DNA of 64,000 nucleotides from Flavobacterium erciyesense. Its GTDB lineage: Bacteria > Bacteroidota > Bacteroidia > Flavobacteriales > Flavobacteriaceae. This document shows, piece by piece, positions 17,731 to 26,395 of the stretch. The notes beneath the pieces were generated by a model. The model saw nothing but the letters and a program-made list of their open reading frames with translations. It was not told where the DNA came from and did not search any database. The first letter of the stretch is position 1, and each line of letters starts with the position of its first letter. The translations under genes and the position numbers were made by a program. Where the stretch lies: contig NZ_JAGPXB010000008.1 of the NCBI RefSeq assembly GCF_018069925.1, positions 62,001-126,000 of the forward strand, in the 5' to 3' direction.

Positions 17731-18564
17731 ATGAAAAAAATCGTATTAGCATTATCCGTAATGGCACTTTTGACCTCATGCGTTTCTAAAAAGAAATACA
17801 CTGAGTTAGAAGCTAGAAACAAAGAAACTCAAGATTTATTAAACACTGCTACTGTAAAGTTAAATGCTTGTTTAGAAGAAAAAGCGGGACTTGCTGCTAC
17901 AGCTGCCACTTTAAAAGAGCAAAATCAAGGTTTAATCAGCGTTTCGAAAGATATGACGGTTTTATCTACAAAAGGTGCACAAAATATTGAAAAAGCCCTT
18001 GAATCTATCAAGGAAAAAGATTTAAAGATAAGCAGAATGCAGGATGCTTTAACTAAAAAAGACAGTGTTACACTAGCTTTGGTTACAAGTTTAAAAAGTT
18101 CTGTAGGTATCTCTGACCCAGATATCGAAATCAATGTTGAAAAAGGAGTTGTATTTATCTCAATTGCTGATAAATTGTTATTCAAAAGCGGTAGCTATGA
18201 TGTAACTGACAAAGCTAAAACAGTTTTAGCAAAAGTTGCAAAAGTGGTAAATGACAAACCAGATTTTGAATGTATGGTTGAAGGTCATACTGATAATGTT
18301 CCTTACAACGGTTCAGGAGTATTGTTAGACAACTGGGATTTAAGTGTAAAACGCTCTACTTCTATCATTCGCGTATTGACTAATCAATTGGGTGTAAAAC
18401 CGGAGCAATTGATTGCTGCAGGAAGAAGTTCATACATTCCTTTAGTAGCTAATGATTCTGCTGAAAACAGATCTAGAAACAGAAGAACGCGTATTGTAGT
18501 ATTGCCAAAGATTGACCAATTTTACGATATGATCGAAAAAGAAATGAAAAAACAAAAACAATAA
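17731..18564 (+). CDS. OmpA-family outer membrane lipoprotein
   Basis: 277 aa. Lipoprotein signal peptide with lipobox LLTSC (C17 becomes the lipidated N-terminus). Residues about 22-120 form a coiled coil, and about 135-265 form the OmpA C-terminal peptidoglycan-binding domain: LLFKSGSYDVTD, VEGHTDNVPY, DLSVKRSTSI and AENRSRNRRTRIV carry the conserved Asp/Arg pair that holds diaminopimelate. It likely tethers the outer membrane to peptidoglycan. Strong promoter and terminator mark it as a monocistronic, well-expressed gene. Confidence 0.92.
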   Translation: MKKIVLALSVMALLTSCVSKKKYTELEARNKETQDLLNTATVKLNACLEEKAGLAATAATLKEQNQGLISVSKDMTVLSTKGAQNIEKALESIKEKDLKISRMQDALTKKDSVTLALVTSLKSSVGISDPDIEINVEKGVVFISIADKLLFKSGSYDVTDKAKTVLAKVAKVVNDKPDFECMVEGHTDNVPYNGSGVLLDNWDLSVKRSTSIIRVLTNQLGVKPEQLIAAGRSSYIPLVANDSAENRSRNRRTRIVVLPKIDQFYDMIEKEMKKQKQ

Positions 18565-18586
18565 TTAATTTTGTGTTTTAATGAAA

Positions 18587-18618
18587 AAATCACCTCTCGC
18601 GAGGTGATTTTTTTTTGC
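18587..18618 (+). terminator. Rho-independent terminator of the OmpA lipoprotein gene
   Basis: Perfect 10-bp stem AAATCACCTC / GAGGTGATTT with a 4-nt loop TCGC, followed by a run of T. Confidence 0.9.
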
Positions 18619-18631
18619 ATTCATTTAAAAT

Positions 18632-18657
18632 AAAAAAGGCAGATCCTAAGACCTGCC
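18632..18657 (-). terminator. Probable terminator, minus strand
   Basis: GGCAG (18638-18642) pairs with CTGCC (18653-18657), extended by TC/GA across one mismatch; on the minus strand a T-run follows. It is about 230 nt downstream of the YciO/Sua5-type gene, which it could terminate. Confidence 0.5.
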
Positions 18658-18889
18658 CTTATGTATCCTCAATTTTTCTTTAACAACCAATTAAATATAA
18701 TTAAGAATAGCATGCTATATATTAAGTTTTACTGATGCGATTTTTGTAAATATAGATATTAAAATCAAAATACCCAAAATCAAGCCAAAATATTATTTGT
18801 CAGACGAAAAACTAAAAATATCGACAATAGACAGCGAAACGAATAAAATACTTATAAAAACTACTGATTATCCATAAAACAGTGAAATG

Positions 18890-19510
18890 CTATAAAATAT
18901 CCAAGCTACCTTTTCCTTCACGAACAACTACTGGCTCAAAATCAGATAAATCGATGATGGTAGAACCTACATTATCTCCGTAACCGCCATCAATAACAAG
19001 ATCAACTAGATTTTGCCACTTTTCAAAAATCAGCTCCGGATCTGTTGTGTATTCAATCACATCATCTTCATCTCGAATTGAGGTTGATACAATTGGATTA
19101 CCTAATTGTTTTACTAATTCCAGAATGATGGAATTATCTGGAACACGAATTCCGACTGTAGTCTTCTTTTTAAATTCTTTTGGCAAGTTATTATTTCCGG
19201 GTAAAATAAAGGTATACGGTCCTGGCAAAGCACGTTTTAGGATTTTAAAAGTAGGCGTATCAATTTGTTTTACGTAATCGGATAAATTGCTTAAATCATG
19301 ACAGATAAAAGAAAAATTAGCTTTCTCCAGTTTAATTCCTTTGATTTTGGCAATGCGTTCAAGTGCTTTTGTATTAGTAATGTCACAACCCAATCCGTAA
19401 ACCGTATCGGTTGGATAAATCACCAATCCTCCTTCTTTTAAAACCTTCACTACTTTTGCAATAGCGGCCTCGTTGGGTTTGTCTTCGTATATTTTGATAA
19501 ACTGTGCCAT
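18890..19510 (-). CDS. YrdC/Sua5/YciO-family protein, closest in pattern to YciO
   Basis: 206 aa. Family members bind ATP, threonine and bicarbonate to make threonylcarbamoyl-AMP for tRNA t6A. The KxR/SxN region is represented by VIYPTDTVYGLGCDI near residue 33 and GIRVPDN near 140, with STSI near 160. The phrasing NFSFICHDLSNLSDY and the ending PVVVREGKGS follow Escherichia coli YciO more closely than TsaC, and YciO has little t6A activity. The genome may therefore carry a second Sua5/TsaC elsewhere. A neighbouring hairpin separates it from the upstream helicase gene. Confidence 0.82.
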   Translation of the reverse strand: MAQFIKIYEDKPNEAAIAKVVKVLKEGGLVIYPTDTVYGLGCDITNTKALERIAKIKGIKLEKANFSFICHDLSNLSDYVKQIDTPTFKILKRALPGPYTFILPGNNNLPKEFKKKTTVGIRVPDNSIILELVKQLGNPIVSTSIRDEDDVIEYTTDPELIFEKWQNLVDLVIDGGYGDNVGSTIIDLSDFEPVVVREGKGSLDIL

Positions 19511-19536
19511 TTATTTTTAAGTTTAAAGTTTAAAAT

Positions 19537-19582
19537 GTTTAAGGTTTGAAGTGCTTTTTAATGACATCTTTAAACCTTAAAC
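19537..19582. terminator. Long A/T hairpin between helicase and YciO-type genes
   Basis: GTTTAAGGTTTGAAG (19537-19551) pairs with CTTTAAACCTTAAAC (19568-19582) at 14 of 15 positions plus one G-T wobble. It lies just after the helicase stop and likely ends its transcript. Confidence 0.55.
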
Positions 19583-19595
19583 TTCAAACAAATTT

Positions 19596-21929
19596 TTATC
19601 CAATAATATCCAATTTCGCAAAGCGCAGTAATAATTTTTTGATGCCACCTACTTCAAACTTGATTTCTGCTTTTTTATCAGCACCAGCTCCTTCCAAATT
19701 AAGAACTTCGCCTTTACCAAAACGTTCATGCATAACCACATTTCCTATTGCCAATTGATTGTCGAATAAATTACTTGTTCCTGAGCCAGCATTAGAACCA
19801 ACTGGTTTTAATTTTCGAACATTAATTTCTGGTTTTGGTCCTGGAGCACTTGTTTTAGGTGGCGGAGTTCCGTTGGATGGTTTTGCTAATCGCAGTTTAG
19901 ATTTATCAACATCGCCAAAAATATCGCTGTCAATCATTGGTTTAAATCGGTAATTACTCTCTGCTGGAGTTAAATACTCTAAATATTGAGGGTCAATTTC
20001 TTCAATAAATCGTGATGGTTCACTATCGGTCAGTTTGCCCCAGCGGTAACGCGATTGCGAATAAGTTAAATATGCCTGGTGTTCGGCACGTGTTAAAGCT
20101 ACGTAAAACAACCTACGCTCCTCTTCAAGCTCACTTCTGGTGCTCATACTCATGGCACTAGGAAACAAATCTTCCTCCATACCCACCACAAAAACGTGCG
20201 GAAACTCAAGTCCTTTGGCCAAGTGAATGGTCATAAGAGCCACACGATCCTCATCGCTAGTATCTTTATCTAAATCAGTAGCCAAAGCGACGTCTTCCAT
20301 AAATTCAGCCAAAGATCCTCTTGCGCCATCAACTTCAATTTGTCCTTCGGTAAAATCTTTGATACCATTTAAAAGCTCTTCGATATTTTGAATTTTTGCC
20401 ATTCCCTCAGGAGTCGCATCTTTTTTGAGTTCTTGAATTAAACCTGTCTTTTTAGCAACATGTTCAGCCAAATAAAAAGCATCTTGATTTTCATTAATTG
20501 CTTGAAAACTCTGAATCATGGTCACAAAATCCAATAACTTTTGTTTGGTACCAGAGTTAAGTTTTAAATCAATTCGTTCAATATTTTGCATCACTTCAAA
20601 CAACGAACGTTTGTAATGATTTGCGGCAATTGTGAGTTTCTCGATGGTGGTATTCCCAATCCCTCGTGCAGGGTAATTGATAACACGAATCAACGCTTCT
20701 TCGTCTTTTGGATTCAAAACCAAACGCAAGTAGCATAAAACGTCTTTTACTTCCTTCCTTTGATAAAATGAAAGTCCACCGTAAATACGATACGGAATGT
20801 CTCGTTTGCGTAGCGCATCTTCCATGGCTCTCGATTGCGCATTGGTGCGGTACAAAATAGCAAAAGCGCCATTGTGGAGTTGATTTTGCATTTTTTGTTC
20901 CCAAATTGTACTGGCAACAAAACGGCCTTCTTCATTATCGGTAAGGCTACGATGCACTTTTATCTTGGGTCCAAAATCATTGGCTGTCCAAACAATTTTA
21001 TCCAGCTTGACTTTGTTTTTATCAATAATCGTATTGGCCGCCTCTACAATATTTTTGGTAGAACGGTAATTTTGTTCCAAACGGAAAGTTTTTACACCTT
21101 CGTAATCCTTTTGAAAGTTTAAAATATTATTGATGTTGGCACCTCTAAAAGCATAAATACTTTGAGCATCATCACCAACAACACAAATATTTTGAAATTT
21201 ATCCGACAATGCGCGCACAATTAAGTACTGCGAATGATTGGTATCTTGGTACTCATCAACTAAAATATATCTAAAACGATTTTGGTATTTGGCTAAAATT
21301 TCAGGAAAACGCGTTAAAAGCTCATTGGTTTTCAAGAGCAAATCATCAAAATCCATTGCACCTGCTTTGAAACAACGGTCTACGTAATTTTGATAAATTT
21401 CGCCCATTCTTGGTTTCTTCGACATGGCATCAGCCTCCTGAAGTTCCGGATTATTGAAATAAGCCTTTACCGTAATCAAACTGTTTTTAAAACTAGAAAT
21501 GCGTCCTAAAACCTGCTTTGGTTTGTAAACATCACGATCAAGCTGCATTTCTTTGATAATTCCTGAAATGGCACGCAACGAATCCTGAGAATCGTAAATA
21601 GTAAAATTAGACGGATATCCTAAATGTTCCGCTTCTGAACGCAAAATTCGAGCAAACACAGAGTGAAAAGTACCCATCCAAAGATTTTTGGCTTCGCCTG
21701 CTCCAACGATATCTGAAATTCTTTTTTTCATTTCGCGCGCGGCCTTGTTTGTAAAGGTTAACGACAAAATGCTAAAAGCATCGATGCCTTGGTGCATCAG
21801 GTAAGCAATACGAATGGTGAGCACCCTTGTTTTTCCGGAGCCGGCACCCGCAATGATGATCATAGGACCGTCCTTTTGCAAAACAGGTTCGCGCTGGGCT
21901 TCATTCAGTTGATCGATATATTTGTGCAT
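19596..21929 (-). CDS. UvrD/PcrA-type superfamily 1 DNA helicase
   Basis: 777 aa 3'-5' helicase acting in repair and replication. Motif I AGAGSGKTRVL at residue 27-37, motif Ia LTFTNKAAREMKKRI, motif II ILVDEYQDTN near 224, motif III VVGDDAQSIYAFRGA, motif IV LEQNYRST, motif V MTIHLAKGLEFPHVFV, motif VI VALTRAE. The last 55 residues (VMHERFGKGEVLNLEGAG to the end) are the tudor-like C-terminal domain that binds RNA polymerase in UvrD/PcrA. Length is in the expected range, slightly longer in the linker. Confidence 0.94.
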   Translation of the reverse strand: MHKYIDQLNEAQREPVLQKDGPMIIIAGAGSGKTRVLTIRIAYLMHQGIDAFSILSLTFTNKAAREMKKRISDIVGAGEAKNLWMGTFHSVFARILRSEAEHLGYPSNFTIYDSQDSLRAISGIIKEMQLDRDVYKPKQVLGRISSFKNSLITVKAYFNNPELQEADAMSKKPRMGEIYQNYVDRCFKAGAMDFDDLLLKTNELLTRFPEILAKYQNRFRYILVDEYQDTNHSQYLIVRALSDKFQNICVVGDDAQSIYAFRGANINNILNFQKDYEGVKTFRLEQNYRSTKNIVEAANTIIDKNKVKLDKIVWTANDFGPKIKVHRSLTDNEEGRFVASTIWEQKMQNQLHNGAFAILYRTNAQSRAMEDALRKRDIPYRIYGGLSFYQRKEVKDVLCYLRLVLNPKDEEALIRVINYPARGIGNTTIEKLTIAANHYKRSLFEVMQNIERIDLKLNSGTKQKLLDFVTMIQSFQAINENQDAFYLAEHVAKKTGLIQELKKDATPEGMAKIQNIEELLNGIKDFTEGQIEVDGARGSLAEFMEDVALATDLDKDTSDEDRVALMTIHLAKGLEFPHVFVVGMEEDLFPSAMSMSTRSELEEERRLFYVALTRAEHQAYLTYSQSRYRWGKLTDSEPSRFIEEIDPQYLEYLTPAESNYRFKPMIDSDIFGDVDKSKLRLAKPSNGTPPPKTSAPGPKPEINVRKLKPVGSNAGSGTSNLFDNQLAIGNVVMHERFGKGEVLNLEGAGADKKAEIKFEVGGIKKLLLRFAKLDIIG

Positions 21930-21953
21930 GGAGAATAATATAGTTTAAGAGAA

Positions 21954-21961
21954 CAAAAATA
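21954..21961 (-). promoter_or_regulatory. -7 promoter box for the UvrD-type helicase
   Basis: Minus strand TATTTTTG, 24 nt before the ATG at 21929. Confidence 0.5.
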
Positions 21962-22047
21962 GGCATTTTGAGCGAGCTTTGGAACATCAAAAACAACATT
22001 TACGCTGCCGCAAAAGCTAGAAAGTAACGTTGCATTTAAGATCATTT

Positions 22048-22815
22048 TTATTTAAAAAACACATCGTAGGCAAACCTAGTCAAGGTGCCAATTACTACAA
22101 TCAAGAAAAAGATTCTGATAAATCCATTGCCTTTATTTATAGCCAATTTAGCTCCCAAAAAACCACCAAAAGCATTACTTGCAGCCATAGGCAAGGCTAT
22201 ACTCCAAATGATTTTTCCTTTGATAAAAAACAAACAAATAGAACCAAAATTAGTCGCTAGATTCACCATTTTGGCATTGGCACTGGCTTGTAAAAAGTCG
22301 AAACCCATAATAGCTATAAACGCTACTACCAAAAAACTTCCTGTGCCTGGTCCGATAAAACCATCATACAACCCTATCACAAAACTGATGGAAACAGCAT
22401 TCCAAATTTGGGTTCTGGCAGAAGTATCTTTTGTTTTCTGTTGTCCGAAATTTTTATTCGCATAAGTGTAAATCACCAAAAACGATAGCACAACGAGCAA
22501 TAAAGGTTTCATAAAATCATTGCTCACATATGTCAGTAAAGTTGATCCTAAAAAAGCGGAAGGAAGTGCCAAGGCCATCATTATTGCTAATAATTTCCAA
22601 TTCATACTCACTTTCTTTAGGTATTGGTAGGCCGCAATTGAAGTACCACTAAAGGCAGGAATCTTGAGTGTGCCAATTACAGTTGCCACTAGAAGATTTG
22701 GTAATAACACCAATCCCATTGGAGTTTGAATCAAGCCTCCACCGCCTACAATTGCATCAATAAATCCCGCACAAAAAGCAGCCAAACACAATAAAGGTAA
22801 AATGTAGTTTTCCAT
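22048..22815 (-). CDS. TauE/SafE-family sulfite exporter-like permease
   Basis: 255 aa, about seven to eight predicted membrane helices (for example LLCLAAFCAGFIDAIVGGGG and LLVVLSFLVIYTYA). The repeat motif GFIDAIVGGGGLIQTP near residue 16 and GLYDGFIGPGTGSFLV near 145 are the duplicated family signatures. Members export sulfonates, sulfite or related organic anions; the substrate here is unknown. The ATG at 22815 is chosen, since the longer frame (22857) overlaps the promoter at 22838-22845. Divergent from the gene at 22938. Confidence 0.87.
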   Translation of the reverse strand: MENYILPLLCLAAFCAGFIDAIVGGGGLIQTPMGLVLLPNLLVATVIGTLKIPAFSGTSIAAYQYLKKVSMNWKLLAIMMALALPSAFLGSTLLTYVSNDFMKPLLLVVLSFLVIYTYANKNFGQQKTKDTSARTQIWNAVSISFVIGLYDGFIGPGTGSFLVVAFIAIMGFDFLQASANAKMVNLATNFGSICLFFIKGKIIWSIALPMAASNAFGGFLGAKLAINKGNGFIRIFFLIVVIGTLTRFAYDVFFK

Positions 22816-22837
22816 CGTTAATTTTTCAAAGCTGAAA

Positions 22838-22845
22838 CAAAAATA
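22838..22845 (-). promoter_or_regulatory. -7 promoter box for the TauE/SafE gene
   Basis: Minus strand TATTTTTG, 22 nt before the ATG at 22815. Confidence 0.5.
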
Positions 22846-22901
22846 GTATTCCACCACCTTATTAGCTAAGAATCCTAAGTTGATTTGTACCTAAAAAAGT
22901 A

Positions 22902-22909
22902 TATTTTTG
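22902..22909 (+). promoter_or_regulatory. Promoter for the gene at 22938
   Basis: TATTTTTG with TTG at 22880-22882, spacer 19 nt: a full Bacteroidota promoter. It ends 28 nt before the ATG. Confidence 0.7.
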
Positions 22910-22937
22910 CTTTTTGATTAATACTATAACAATCGCC

Positions 22938-23459
22938 ATGGATACTTCTAAATTAATTGACATTCTTGCTTACACAGTACCATCACTTGTAACAGGCTGT
23001 GTAGCCTATTATTTTTTTACCGCTTATTTTGCAGAAATGCAGCAAACAAGAAAATTTCAGTTACAAAATGAAGCCAATAAACAAGCTTTACCACTTCGTT
23101 TGCAAGCATACGAGCGATTGACCTTATTTTTAGAACGAATTAATCCGAATAAACTATTGTTGCGCGTGTCTCCTATTAGTGACAATAAAAACGATTATGC
23201 TAATTACCTAATCAGTCAAATAGAGCAAGAATTAGAACATAATTTAACACAACAACTATACATCTCTGATGAAGCTTGGACTATTATTCTTACCGCAAAA
23301 AACAGTACGATTCAAATGATTCGCAAAGTAGCTAGTGAAGCCAACGTAAACAATGCCGATCAGTTACGAGAACAATTGTTGCAACAATTTTTAGAAAAAC
23401 AAACTCCGAGTCATGCTGCCCTAGCGTTTTTGAAAAATGAAGTGGCGGAAATGTGGTAA
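22938..23459 (+). CDS. Membrane-anchored hypothetical protein (possibly DUF7935)
   Basis: 173 aa. One N-terminal transmembrane helix (residues about 7-30, LAYTVPSLVTGCVAYYFFTAYF), then a cytoplasmic, helix-rich domain with many Gln and Glu. Conserved-looking pieces are LPLRLQAYERLTLFLERINP and the repeated LREQLLQQFLEKQ. I recall similar proteins being common in Flavobacteria, but no function is known. The ATG at 22938 is preferred over 22914 because the promoter box ends at 22909. It ends 9 nt before the convergent M1 peptidase gene. Confidence 0.7.
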   Translation: MDTSKLIDILAYTVPSLVTGCVAYYFFTAYFAEMQQTRKFQLQNEANKQALPLRLQAYERLTLFLERINPNKLLLRVSPISDNKNDYANYLISQIEQELEHNLTQQLYISDEAWTIILTAKNSTIQMIRKVASEANVNNADQLREQLLQQFLEKQTPSHAALAFLKNEVAEMW

Positions 23460-23467
23460 AATCACAA

Positions 23468-25534
23468 TTACAATTCTTTTAACAATCGGTTGAGCTGCGC
23501 TTTCTCAGTTGCCTCTAAACTAGGTTCTAAACCAATGAAAGCGTTTCTCCATTGTGGATTTTTTAATAACAAACGAATGGAATCGCGACCAAATTTAGAA
23601 AACTGCCACATGTGATGTGTAGTTGCCTGAACCAACTCACGTAAAACAACCTCATCAATTAACTCAAACGCAATTAGTTTTTCAAGCGCATTTTGACGGA
23701 TGTTGGCCTCGTATTTTGCAGATGCGTACGATTTGAGTTCTTTAACTTTTGAATCCAAATCATTAAGATAATTTGGCGTGGTAATCGCAAGCGAAAGCCA
23801 TAGTACCCTCAAATTATAATCGTTAAAACCCACCCAATTTCTTGATTGATCTAAATATTTAGATCGGTTTTCTGGAAATAAATCACATAGTGTAAACAAG
23901 GCAATTTCCTGGGTTTGATAAGAGGCGTCTTGTAATAAAGTTTCGTATTGCTCCCTAAAACTAGCTGGGAACTGCGGTAATAATTGCGCAACAACTTGCC
24001 GTAATTGCAAATCATTTGATTGCAAGGCCTTGGTAAAAAAGATAACTTGACGTTCCCACTTTTCATTTTTTAGTTGTTTGAGTACAGCTTCTTTTACGGG
24101 AAAGTACACTTGAGAATCCATAATTTTGAGCATCGAATCGAACTTTTGGTCCCAACCTACTTTTTTAAGCTGCTCCACTTCCAATAAGCTTTGTGTCATT
24201 TTGTTTTTCGAAAGTAATTCATTGCTTTTTGGAGTGTCAAATGCCGTACTTTCGAGCCAAATTTTGCTAAAGTTCTTCACATCATATGAAGCTACTTTTG
24301 TAACCTCAGCAAAAAAGTCATCTGTATCTACCGTTTGATATGCGTGTTTAGTGAGATAATTTCGAATGACTTTTTTAAAAGCTTTGTCGCCAATATCTTG
24401 ATGTAAAACAAATAGCGCCCAAGCTCCCTTTTGGTAAAAAGTTAAGGAGCTGGCTTTCGCATTTAAAACAGGAATTGCATCCGTTCGTGAAGCATATTTT
24501 AACTGCTGGGCCGATTCGTATAATTTAAAATAAAAATAATCATCGCCATACAATTCCCTTTCTGCAAGCAACGCAAAATAAGTAGCAAAACCCTCTTGTA
24601 ACCAATGATGTGTGCTACTTTTTGCAGTGATCAAATTTCCAAACCATTGATGCGCCAACTCATGTGCATTCACATTGGTATAACTTCGATCATTGAAACC
24701 TACTTCATCTACAACATAGCGCGAATTAAAAATTGTTGCTGTTGTATTTTCCATTCCTGCGTACAAAAAGTTTCGCACAGGTACTTGCTGGTACACTTCC
24801 CATGGATAAGGCACGCCAATTAGTTTTTCAAGTGCATCAAACAATTGCTTGTTGTAACGATAGGTCCAATCAAATCGTGCAGAATCACTGGGATCTAAAT
24901 AAGTATGTAGTGGAACTTTCGATTTCGAAAATTCAATTCGTTTATCAAATTTCCCGATAGCTAACATCAACAAATACGAACTCATTGATTTAGTCATCTT
25001 GTACTTCCATGTCGCTGTATTGTCCTTTACGATCTTTTCTATTAAATTTCCATTTGAGATAATAGTATAATCCTTATCAAATTGTATGGCAAGATTAAAA
25101 ACTACTTTTGAGTTGACATCATCAAAACTCGGAAACCAATTACTAGTATATCTCCCTTGGCCTTGTGTCCAAATTTGTAAATTATCCAAAGCAGTTGATC
25201 CCACAAAATAAAGGGCTTGCTTCGGGCTGCATTGGTAATTAAAACTTAATATATAGTTTCCTTTTTTAAAATTAGAAACTAAGAGTAAGGCTTTTTTGGT
25301 GTTTTGAAAGCGAATAGACTTTTTATCAAGAAGCACCTCATCGAATGTCATATTTTGTGCGTCAATGGCTATTGTGTCGGTATCTTTTAATACTTCAAAA
25401 GTATAGGTAACGGTACCCGAAATAGATTTATTCTCTGCGTTGATTGTTAGCTCTGCATTCGCGGTAGTAAAATCAACAAAATTGGTTTGCTGTCCCCAAG
25501 CAAAAGAACACAACAGTAAAAAAATATATTTCAT
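23468..25534 (-). CDS. M1-family zinc metallopeptidase (aminopeptidase N-like), secreted
   Basis: 688 aa. A signal peptide (MKYIFLLLCSFAWGQQ) exports it to the periplasm. The catalytic zinc site is HELAHQWFGN followed 18 residues later by Glu (LQEGFATYFA), and the exopeptidase motif GMENTTA precedes it. A beta-rich N-terminal domain (about 20-200) precedes the peptidase, and the C-terminal part (about 430-688) is a HEAT-like helical domain. It probably removes N-terminal residues from peptides; no T9SS tail is seen. Confidence 0.9.
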   Translation of the reverse strand: MKYIFLLLCSFAWGQQTNFVDFTTANAELTINAENKSISGTVTYTFEVLKDTDTIAIDAQNMTFDEVLLDKKSIRFQNTKKALLLVSNFKKGNYILSFNYQCSPKQALYFVGSTALDNLQIWTQGQGRYTSNWFPSFDDVNSKVVFNLAIQFDKDYTIISNGNLIEKIVKDNTATWKYKMTKSMSSYLLMLAIGKFDKRIEFSKSKVPLHTYLDPSDSARFDWTYRYNKQLFDALEKLIGVPYPWEVYQQVPVRNFLYAGMENTTATIFNSRYVVDEVGFNDRSYTNVNAHELAHQWFGNLITAKSSTHHWLQEGFATYFALLAERELYGDDYFYFKLYESAQQLKYASRTDAIPVLNAKASSLTFYQKGAWALFVLHQDIGDKAFKKVIRNYLTKHAYQTVDTDDFFAEVTKVASYDVKNFSKIWLESTAFDTPKSNELLSKNKMTQSLLEVEQLKKVGWDQKFDSMLKIMDSQVYFPVKEAVLKQLKNEKWERQVIFFTKALQSNDLQLRQVVAQLLPQFPASFREQYETLLQDASYQTQEIALFTLCDLFPENRSKYLDQSRNWVGFNDYNLRVLWLSLAITTPNYLNDLDSKVKELKSYASAKYEANIRQNALEKLIAFELIDEVVLRELVQATTHHMWQFSKFGRDSIRLLLKNPQWRNAFIGLEPSLEATEKAQLNRLLKEL

Positions 25535-25557
25535 AAAAGTATTTTCAGCAAGAGTTT

Positions 25558-25565
25558 CAAAGTTA
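25558..25565 (-). promoter_or_regulatory. -7 promoter box for the M1 peptidase
   Basis: Minus strand TAACTTTG, 23 nt before the ATG at 25534. Confidence 0.45.
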
Positions 25566-25627
25566 CAAAGGATTGCAATACTACCGCTTGAAATTTTGTA
25601 AGTTTACCGCACAAAACACAATTTACA

Positions 25628-26371
25628 TTGAAAAAGAAAGCCTTATTTAATTGGAGCAGTGGTAAAGATTCTGCACTGGCATTATATAAAATTTTACAAC
25701 AACAAGAAATCGAAGTGACTTGCTTACTTACAAGTGTAAATGAAAAGTACGGTCGTATTTCAATGCATGGCGTGCGCGAAAGTTTACTGCTGCAGCAAGC
25801 TAAGAGTATCGGAATTCCACTAGAAATTATGTATCTGCCAGAGATGCCGAGCATGGAAGTTTACGAAAATGTAATGCATGAAAAACTATCGAAATTAAAA
25901 GAGCAAGGCATCACCCAATCAATTTTTGGAGATATATTTTTAGAAGATTTACGCCGCTACCGCGAAGAAAAATTAGCTACGGTTGGTCTTCAAGGTATTT
26001 TTCCCCTTTGGAAAAAGTCAACTCCTGAACTCATTCAAGAATTTATTGATTTAGGATTTAAAACAATAGTAGTTTGTGTAAACGAACGATATTTGGATCA
26101 AAGTTTTGTTGGGCGAATTATTGACGCTTCCTTTTTAGAAGATTTGCCTGAAAATGTGGATCCTTGCGGAGAAAATGGAGAATTTCACACCTTTACTTTT
26201 GATGGTCCTTTGTTTAAACAACCAATCAATTTTGAAATTGGAGAAACTGTATATCGAAAATATGAAAAACCAGCTACTTCAACTGCTTCTAACACAGCCT
26301 GTGATACCGATTCTGACGCTCCATATGAATATGGCTTTTGGTATTGTGATTTGATAGAAAAAACAAAGTAA
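25628..26371 (+). CDS. Dph6-like ATP pyrophosphatase-fold protein
   Basis: 247 aa, annotated elsewhere as diphthine-ammonia ligase. The N-terminal ATP-binding loop reads NWSSGKDSALALYK (PP-loop SGGxDS type). Bacteria have no diphthamide, so the real substrate is unknown. The C-terminal part includes FHTFTFDGPLF and the FVGRIIDASFLEDLPENVDPCGENGEFHT strand with Cys. The start is a TTG at 25628; no in-frame ATG lies near, and the first codons (KKKALFNWSSGKDS) are the expected N-terminus. It converges with the GAF kinase. Confidence 0.8.
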   Translation: MKKKALFNWSSGKDSALALYKILQQQEIEVTCLLTSVNEKYGRISMHGVRESLLLQQAKSIGIPLEIMYLPEMPSMEVYENVMHEKLSKLKEQGITQSIFGDIFLEDLRRYREEKLATVGLQGIFPLWKKSTPELIQEFIDLGFKTIVVCVNERYLDQSFVGRIIDASFLEDLPENVDPCGENGEFHTFTFDGPLFKQPINFEIGETVYRKYEKPATSTASNTACDTDSDAPYEYGFWYCDLIEKTK

Positions 26372-26392
26372 ATAACGCGATTTACTTTGTTT
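26361..26392. terminator. Bidirectional terminator overlapping the Dph6-like stop codon
   Basis: Perfect 13-bp stem AAACAAAGTAAAT (26361-26373) and ATTTACTTTGTTT (26380-26392), loop AACGCG. The TAA at 26369-26371 lies within the left arm. It serves both convergent genes. Confidence 0.8.
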
Positions 26393-26395
26393 TCT

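Larger units (their letters stand above)
18565..18889. other. Gene-free gap of 325 bp
   Basis: Holds the OmpA-gene terminator (18587-18615) and a second hairpin at 18637-18657. The rest is AT-rich sequence without recognisable genes. Confidence 0.7.
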
